A DNA stretch of 64,000 nucleotides from Floridanema aerugineum (GTDB lineage: Bacteria > Cyanobacteriota > Cyanobacteriia > Cyanobacteriales > Aerosakkonemataceae): assembly GCF_041929345.1 (NCBI RefSeq), contig NZ_JBHFNQ010000200.1, positions 1-64,000 on the forward strand, given 5' to 3'. The stretch's first letter is position 1. Each line of letters begins with the position of its first letter. Below are positions 59,483 to 64,000 of the stretch, piece after piece. A program made the position numbers and the translations under genes. The notes under the pieces were generated by a model. The model did not search any database. It saw only the letters and a list, made by a program, of their open reading frames with translations, and was not told where the DNA came from.

Positions 59483-59606
59483 GTAGGGTGCGTTACTAAC
59501 GCACCTTCAAACTATCCATAGGGTACGTTAAGTTGTCGCTACAATAGGCATCTCCAAAAAAGAATATATAAGGCACTTAAATGCCGCAGGCTATACGCAC
59601 CCTACG
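59483..59606. repeat. GTAGGGTGCGTTA repeats between two paralogs
   Basis: A short hairpin GTAGGGTGCGTTACTAACGC (59483-59505) and a second, looser pair (TAGGGTACGTTAAG at 59519 and CGCACCCTACGAAG near 59597). No gene is present in the 59389-59609 gap. Confidence 0.6.
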
Positions 59607-59609
59607 AAG

Positions 59610-60305
59610 TTAAGTTTTGCTAGTAGTGACTGAGGTTTTATCAATAGTAGGGGAGGAGATTTGGGGAATACTTTCCCACAGTGGAGGTCGCCAACATAAA
59701 TAGAAAAGTGCGCCTAACAAAGGAGTGAGGGAAGCTAACCGCAAAATCGGTTTATTTTTTACGCCTCTTCTGGCAATGTCATCTCCCAAAAGTGTAGGAA
59801 ATAAGAGGCAAAACAAACAAAATGCTAAACTCATGCCGTTAACAAAGCGACTGGTTTGAAACTGAACAATAAAGTCTTGCCAATCTCCCATTTTTAACCC
59901 GTAGATTAGCAAAATCAGGGTGCTAATAGTTAAAATAAAACCTGTCCAACGAGAGTCAAAAACTTTCAGCAGAATGTCTTTTTTCCCGGAAAATTCTTGA
60001 TTAGCTTCTCGCAGTGCTAAATATGGTATTAAACCAATTACTCCTGTGGCTATTCCTGCCAGAATAAAAGGCCATGCAGCTATTTTTTGCATTCTGCCAT
60101 CAATTAACATTAAACAACTGTAAATTAGTAACCAAATCCCAACTAAAGAGAATAAGGAAAAGATGATTGGGTTAATTTCTAACCAATGTCCAGTGAAGAG
60201 ATTTTGTAGTAGTGTAAGTGTGCTGGCTTGTACGGGAGGAGCGAATAAAAGGATGTACAATATAAATCCTGCCCACAAAGTCCATAATGCAATTTTTCTA
60301 TTCAT
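59610..60305 (-). CDS. six-span membrane protein, tandem paralog 2
   Basis: 231 residues from the inner ATG at 60303-60305 (MNRKIALWTLWAG). The open frame starts at 60320. It shares the family motifs LIDGRMQKIAAWPFILAG, LIPYLALREANQEF, KKDILLKVFDSRWTGF, MGDWQDFIVQFQTSRFV, FCLLFPTLLGDDIARRG and YLCWRPPLWES. Six spans. The hydrophilic C-terminus differs from the other two (SPTIDKTSVTTSKT). It lies between the other paralogs with gaps of 171-221 bp, so each may have its own promoter. Confidence 0.7.
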   Translation of the reverse strand: MNRKIALWTLWAGFILYILLFAPPVQASTLTLLQNLFTGHWLEINPIIFSLFSLVGIWLLIYSCLMLIDGRMQKIAAWPFILAGIATGVIGLIPYLALREANQEFSGKKDILLKVFDSRWTGFILTISTLILLIYGLKMGDWQDFIVQFQTSRFVNGMSLAFCLFCLLFPTLLGDDIARRGVKNKPILRLASLTPLLGALFYLCWRPPLWESIPQISSPTIDKTSVTTSKT

Positions 60306-60491
60306 AATTTCGGTGACCAACTCTACTATTAGTCGGATAGTTAAGTTTAATTTACAATCCCAATTAACTACGTCTGTCTTAAGTAAAGTTTTCCGAGAGG
60401 TTTGTTGTCAGGACTTTAGTCCTTCTATTTAGTAAAGAAACGACTAAAGTCGTTACAAGGGACTTAATTATATAGATGAGGATATTAATTT

Positions 60492-61172
60492 TTAAGGTGT
60501 ATTGCTAGTCACAATTTGTTTGGCTTGTGTTGCTTCACTTTCTATTAAGGGAGGACGCAAGCAAAGATAGGCAAGAGGACCAAATAACGGCTGGAGGGAA
60601 ACTGCCCAAAAAATAGCGGGGTTTTTCATTTTTCGCCTTGTCATATCATCTCCTAAAAGTGCAGGAAATAACAGACAAAGCAGACAAAAATCTAAGCTCA
60701 TTACATGAATAAAACGGTTAGTTTGCCATTGTTGAATAAAATTTTGCCAATCTCCAGCTATTAAACCAAAAGCGACTAAACCTAGAGTAATCAAAGTCAA
60801 TAAAATTGCTGTCCAACGAGAATCTAATACTTTCAGAAAGTTATTTTTGCTGCCAGTAAATTCCGGGTTTGGTTCTCGTAAAGCTAAATAAGGCAATAGA
60901 GAAAATGCACCTACGCCAAAGGAAGCAGCAGCAAAAGGCCAAGCTTTTACTTTTTGTCCTCTGCCATCAAAAAAGAGTAGACAACTGTAAATCATCGGCC
61001 AAACGCCCATAATATTAAACAGTGCCACAATCAAAGGATTAATTCCGGCAATTTGACCAGTGGAAAGATTTTTAATTAACTCAAAAGTATCAGGTCGCTG
61101 CGGTGGTGCTAACAGAAAAGCATAACCAGCAACCCCTAACCAAAGTAACCAAAAACTAATTTTCCTAATCAC
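60492..61172 (-). CDS. six-span membrane protein, tandem paralog 3
   Basis: 226 residues starting MIRKISFWLLWLG. Shared motifs: FFDGRGQKVKAWPFAAAS, LLPYLALREPNPEF, SKNNFLKVLDSRWTAI, AGDWQNFIQQWQTNRFIHVM, DFCLLCLLFPALLGDDMTRRK and GPLAYLCLRPPLIES. It is the first of the three in the direction of transcription and lies 55 bp from the end of hrcA. The conserved F-D-G-R and D-D-x-x-R-R patches face loops and could be functional sites. The role is unknown. Confidence 0.7.
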   Translation of the reverse strand: MIRKISFWLLWLGVAGYAFLLAPPQRPDTFELIKNLSTGQIAGINPLIVALFNIMGVWPMIYSCLLFFDGRGQKVKAWPFAAASFGVGAFSLLPYLALREPNPEFTGSKNNFLKVLDSRWTAILLTLITLGLVAFGLIAGDWQNFIQQWQTNRFIHVMSLDFCLLCLLFPALLGDDMTRRKMKNPAIFWAVSLQPLFGPLAYLCLRPPLIESEATQAKQIVTSNTP

Positions 61173-61227
61173 AATCCCTCTTCTTTCTTTCTCTGCGTCC
61201 TCTGCGTCCTCTGCGGTTCAAAAAATA

Positions 61228-62298
61228 CTAACTCAACGCCTCCGACAAATAATCTGCTGCTGCTTCTACGACTGCGATCGCATTTTCATAAAGCATTCTC
61301 GTTGGCCCTAAAACACCCACACTACCCACCGGAACTGAACCATGACAATAATTAGCAGAAATTAGGGTACAAGTACGAATTGGTTCTAAAGGATTTTCCG
61401 ATCCAATTCTCACTGTAACGCGCTTTCCTGTATTTTCTGATTCCTTGGTGGCAAAAATTAACGGCCAAAGTTGGTCTTGTTCTTCTTCCAACAAGTGCAT
61501 TAACATTTTTACTTGTTGTAATTCAGAAAATTCTGGTTGACGCAACACTTCAGATACGCCACGAATTAAAATTTGGGTAACAGCAGGTGGTTTAGTGCGT
61601 CGCTTTACTTCGATCAATAAATCGCGCAAAAAATCAGCATATTGTTGAAATTGCCGATCTAATTGCATCCAGTCTAATGTAGCTAATTCCGAAAGCGATC
61701 GACCCCGAATTTGCGAATTCAAAAAGTTAGAAAGAATCTGCAATTCGCGATCGATCACCTCTGCATCTGGTTGCGGATTTTCCCTTTGTGGCAACTCCAT
61801 TAACACTGATTGAGTTTCATAACTATCCATCACCACAATTAACATTACTTTTCCCGGTTCTACCTGCACTAATTGCAAATGTCTCACTTGATTTGTGCGC
61901 GATTGGGGTAAAGTAATCAAAGTAATATAACCACTAAGAGTCGCCAAAATTTGTGCTGCACCCTGTAACAGGGCCTCAAAACTCCAATCATCGCGATTCA
62001 ATTTATCTTGGAGTACTTGTTCTACTTGACGCGCCACAGTCTCATCAGGCGTAATCAATTGATCCACATAAATTCGATAACCCGAATCAGAAGGAACTCT
62101 TCCTGCCGAAGTATGGGGTTGATAGAGTAATCCCACTTTTTCTAAAACACCCATCGCATTACGGATTGTGGCTGGGCTAACGCTAAGATTATACTCTTCT
62201 ACTAAAGCTTTCGATCCTACTGGCTCCGCCGTTGCGATATAATGACGAACTGTTGCCCAAAGGATATGCTGTTGTCGGTTAGTTAAATGGATTTGCAT
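61228..62298 (-). CDS. hrcA: heat-inducible transcription repressor HrcA
   Basis: 356 residues. It has an N-terminal winged helix (NRQQHILWATVRHYIATAEPVGSKALVEEYNLSVSPATIRNAM) followed by the LLYQPHTSAGRVPSDSGYRIYVD signature and the C-terminal GAF-like domain ending GVLGPTRMLYENAIAVVEAAADYL. It represses groESL-type heat-shock operons by binding CIRCE inverted repeats. No CIRCE site (TTAGCACTC-N9-GAGTGCTAA) is seen in this window. The targets are elsewhere. Confidence 0.95.
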   Translation of the reverse strand: MQIHLTNRQQHILWATVRHYIATAEPVGSKALVEEYNLSVSPATIRNAMGVLEKVGLLYQPHTSAGRVPSDSGYRIYVDQLITPDETVARQVEQVLQDKLNRDDWSFEALLQGAAQILATLSGYITLITLPQSRTNQVRHLQLVQVEPGKVMLIVVMDSYETQSVLMELPQRENPQPDAEVIDRELQILSNFLNSQIRGRSLSELATLDWMQLDRQFQQYADFLRDLLIEVKRRTKPPAVTQILIRGVSEVLRQPEFSELQQVKMLMHLLEEEQDQLWPLIFATKESENTGKRVTVRIGSENPLEPIRTCTLISANYCHGSVPVGSVGVLGPTRMLYENAIAVVEAAADYLSEALS

Positions 62299-62767
62299 AG
62301 TTTATTTGAGCAAAAGAGCGATTTTAATTGAATTCCAAAAAAAAGTCGTCATTTCAGCCACATTGTACTTATTATTTAGTAAAATATGATATCAAATCGC
62401 TTCTACTTTAGTACAGAGTTATTCCATTTTGGATTTTAGATTTTAGATTGACTCCATCTGTAAATCTGGAGGCTTGAACTAAAGATAGACTTTTTTGCTT
62501 TCCATGCCTTAAGTTGGGGGTTTGTCTCCCTCTTTAGGTCTGGTTAGGCTGTAATGGTAGTTTTTTTTATTTTTGCAGATACCCCTAAAAGTAATTGTAT
62601 TTAATATAACTCGGATTTAGGATAAGTGCAGTTTTTTTTAGCTGCTAGTATTTCTCAAGTAGTGCAGCGTGGCACAAATAAGTATACAGTTAAAAACCAG
62701 TGAAATTTTGTCCAAACCTTCTTTGCTTGGAGCCTTCTTCCTGGAGCCTTCTGCTTTCTGGTAGTTT
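62299..62767. other. 469-bp gap, AT-rich, no gene seen
   Basis: Between the rhodanese gene and hrcA. It holds T-rich tracts and a short GATTTTAGATTTTAG repeat (62432-62448). No open frame with a start and ribosome binding site and no RNA-like fold was recognised. The hrcA promoter must lie in its left part. Confidence 0.5.
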
Positions 62768-63127
62768 TTAATATCGAGGTACGTTGCGATCGACCCCTAT
62801 GGAATAAGCATCAATCCCACCCACAATATTTTTGACATTAGTAAAACCTTGACTAATTAACCATTGGCACATTTGAGCCGAGCGCACTCCATGATGACAA
62901 AGAACCAGAGTTTCTGCATCTGGATTTAGGCGATTTTTAATATCTTCTGACCATGAGTTAAATTCGCTTAAGGGGAAGTTTTGAAAACCATTCAAGTTAG
63001 CGATCGCTACTTCCTGCGGTTCTCGCACATCCACCAGTTGTAATCCCTCTGGAGAATTTGCCAAATAATTAGCTAATTCTTTTACACTAATTTGTCCAAG
63101 AGACTGATTATAAAATTGTTCTGACAT
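62768..63127 (-). CDS. rhodanese-like domain protein
   Basis: 119 residues. A single rhodanese domain: QLVDVREPQEVAIANLNGFQNFPL, then the active-site loop LVLCHHGVRSAQMCQWLISQGF with the catalytic Cys in C-H-H-G-V-R, and VKNIVGGIDAYS. It may transfer sulfur from a persulfide or serve as a redox/signal adaptor. It lies on the same strand as the PMT-type gene, 41 bp after its stop, so the two may share a transcript. Confidence 0.9.
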   Translation of the reverse strand: MSEQFYNQSLGQISVKELANYLANSPEGLQLVDVREPQEVAIANLNGFQNFPLSEFNSWSEDIKNRLNPDAETLVLCHHGVRSAQMCQWLISQGFTNVKNIVGGIDAYSIGVDRNVPRY

Positions 63128-63168
63128 TCGGACACCCTTAATTAAGTCAACACCTATCCTATTTTAAA

Positions 63169-64000
63169 TTATATCCAACTATTTAACCAAATCCGCAGTT
63201 GATATTGCGGTAAAGACAAAGGTAATCCTAGAAATATGGGTAGGCAAAATACAAAAGCTGCCACAACTAGAAAAATCACCGTTACTCCCATAATTCTCAG
63301 GCGAGGTTGGTAACTTTGCAACCAGCGATCGACCAACCACGCCAACCCCATAAAAGCAAACACCGCCGCACTCATATAAAGATAAATAAAAGTACAGCGT
63401 GTCACCTTTATCCAAGGTAAAAAATGCGCCGCCCAATTAATTACCACAAAAGCAACCAACCACAATTCCTTACTTTGGGGCAAGTAATCATAATAATTAA
63501 TAGGGTTATTTCCCTGATTCAACGCACTTTTTAACCAAAGCCAAACTCGTTTCCACAACAACCCAATTAACAGCAAAATTGCCAAACTTGACAACCACCA
63601 TAAAACCGGATTTCCCATCCCATAAACAGCGTAAGCTACATCTTTAATTCCCGGAGGTAAAGGCGGTAAAGCAGCAGCTTTAGAACTAGTCGCTGACTTT
63701 TCAAAAAGATAAACTACCGGACGAATTACTAAAGGCCAAGTATACCAGCTAGAACAATAAGGATGCACTTTTGGCCCACTTTTCATATTTTGGTGAAACC
63801 CCATCATTTGTTGATGAACTTTCCCAAAATTTGTATCTTTATTAATCTCTAAATGGGGAATCCATAACCAAGCGTAAATTATCGCAGGAATCACCGCTAA
63901 AAAGATTACGACTTGGAAAAAGTTAATCTGCGAAAGATTTTGCAAAATACTTTCCTTAACAGGCTTTAATGGCGATCGCTGACGGGGAATTTCCGGCGAA
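63169..64000 (-). CDS. PMT-family (dolichyl-phosphate-mannose-protein mannosyltransferase-like) glycosyltransferase, C-terminal part
   Basis: The frame is open to the right edge, so the N-terminus is outside the window. An internal TTG at 63945 is not a real start. The visible part has several membrane spans and matches the C-terminal four-span domain of PMT enzymes: HQQMMGFHQNM, HPYCSSWYTWPLVIRPV, NPVLWWLSSLAILLLIGLLW, FVVINWAAHFLPWIKVTRCTFIYLYMSA and LPIFLGLPLS. The enzyme should move a lipid-linked sugar to an acceptor at the outer face of the membrane. The active site lies in the missing part. Confidence 0.85.
   Translation of the reverse strand, partial: SPEIPRQRSPLKPVKESILQNLSQINFFQVVIFLAVIPAIIYAWLWIPHLEINKDTNFGKVHQQMMGFHQNMKSGPKVHPYCSSWYTWPLVIRPVVYLFEKSATSSKAAALPPLPPGIKDVAYAVYGMGNPVLWWLSSLAILLLIGLLWKRVWLWLKSALNQGNNPINYYDYLPQSKELWLVAFVVINWAAHFLPWIKVTRCTFIYLYMSAAVFAFMGLAWLVDRWLQSYQPRLRIMGVTVIFLVVAAFVFCLPIFLGLPLSLPQYQLRIWLNSWI

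Noticed and set aside
61228..62767. CIRCE operator near hrcA
   Set aside because: No TTAGCACTC-N9-GAGTGCTAA or close match was seen on either strand in this part.

Overview
The window is chromosomal DNA of a cyanobacterium, probably filamentous. GCGATCGC (HIP1-type) octamers are scattered throughout. The genes include an uptake hydrogenase (hupSL), a bciB-type 8-vinyl reductase for chlorophyll, a Psb35-like small thylakoid protein, the fbp-tal-zwf-opcA sugar-phosphate operon and two xisHI pairs. Intergenic regions are full of the short tandem and palindromic repeats seen in filamentous strains. I assign no genus. No rRNA, tRNA or CRISPR array was found.

Layout. 1-2.5 kb: a decayed accessory island with a small hypothetical gene, a STAND/NACHT C-terminal-like fragment and a broken PIN toxin-antitoxin locus, flanked by 114-bp direct repeats. 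2.6-6.8 kb: a class II aldolase, a CrtI/CrtO-like oxidoreductase and cobyrinate a,c-diamide synthase, the last carrying two in-frame repeat insertions. 6.9-13.3 kb: fbp-tal-(DNA-binding-like gene)-zwf-opcA on the minus strand. 13.5-18.7 kb: hupW, several small genes, then hupL and hupS. 19.0-32.1 kb, divergent from hupS: the extended hyp cluster (TPR protein, two small membrane proteins, NifU-Rieske protein, NHL protein, hypF-C-D-E-A-B), interrupted by two toxin-antitoxin modules and a coiled-coil membrane protein. 32.3-37 kb: B12-dependent ribonucleotide reductase nrdJ, interrupted by both an endonuclease-encoding group I intron and a LAGLIDADG intein.

37-50.4 kb: PPOX-like flavoprotein, cysE, a secreted protein, bciB, xisHI copy 1, a HicB-VapB chimera followed by a toxin stump cut by a MITE-like element, a glycine-rich protein pair (the larger with WD40 and J domains), rsmB, a TerB-like protein, a Psb35-like protein and a PBP1-type peptidoglycan synthase with an Arg-rich repeat tail. 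51-64 kb: a lipoprotein, SemiSWEET, a B12/radical-SAM-type protein, SRPBCC and CPXCG proteins, a secreted duplicated-domain protein, xisHI copy 2, a hydrolase-membrane fusion, a prepilin-like protein, three tandem paralogous six-TM proteins, hrcA, a rhodanese and the C-terminal part of a PMT-family glycosyltransferase cut by the right edge.

How it works together. HupSL recycles H2. HypA-F build and insert the NiFe(CN)2CO centre, HupW trims HupL, and the TPR/NifU-Rieske/NHL group has been proposed to help mature the small subunit. The fbp-tal-zwf-opcA genes serve the oxidative pentose phosphate route. CbiA contributes to cobalamin synthesis, which NrdJ needs. The most unusual features are the double selfish-element load of nrdJ, repeat invasion inside cbiA, the gene inserted into the tal-zwf junction, inverted repeats around hypFCD, and several toxin-antitoxin loci at different stages of decay.
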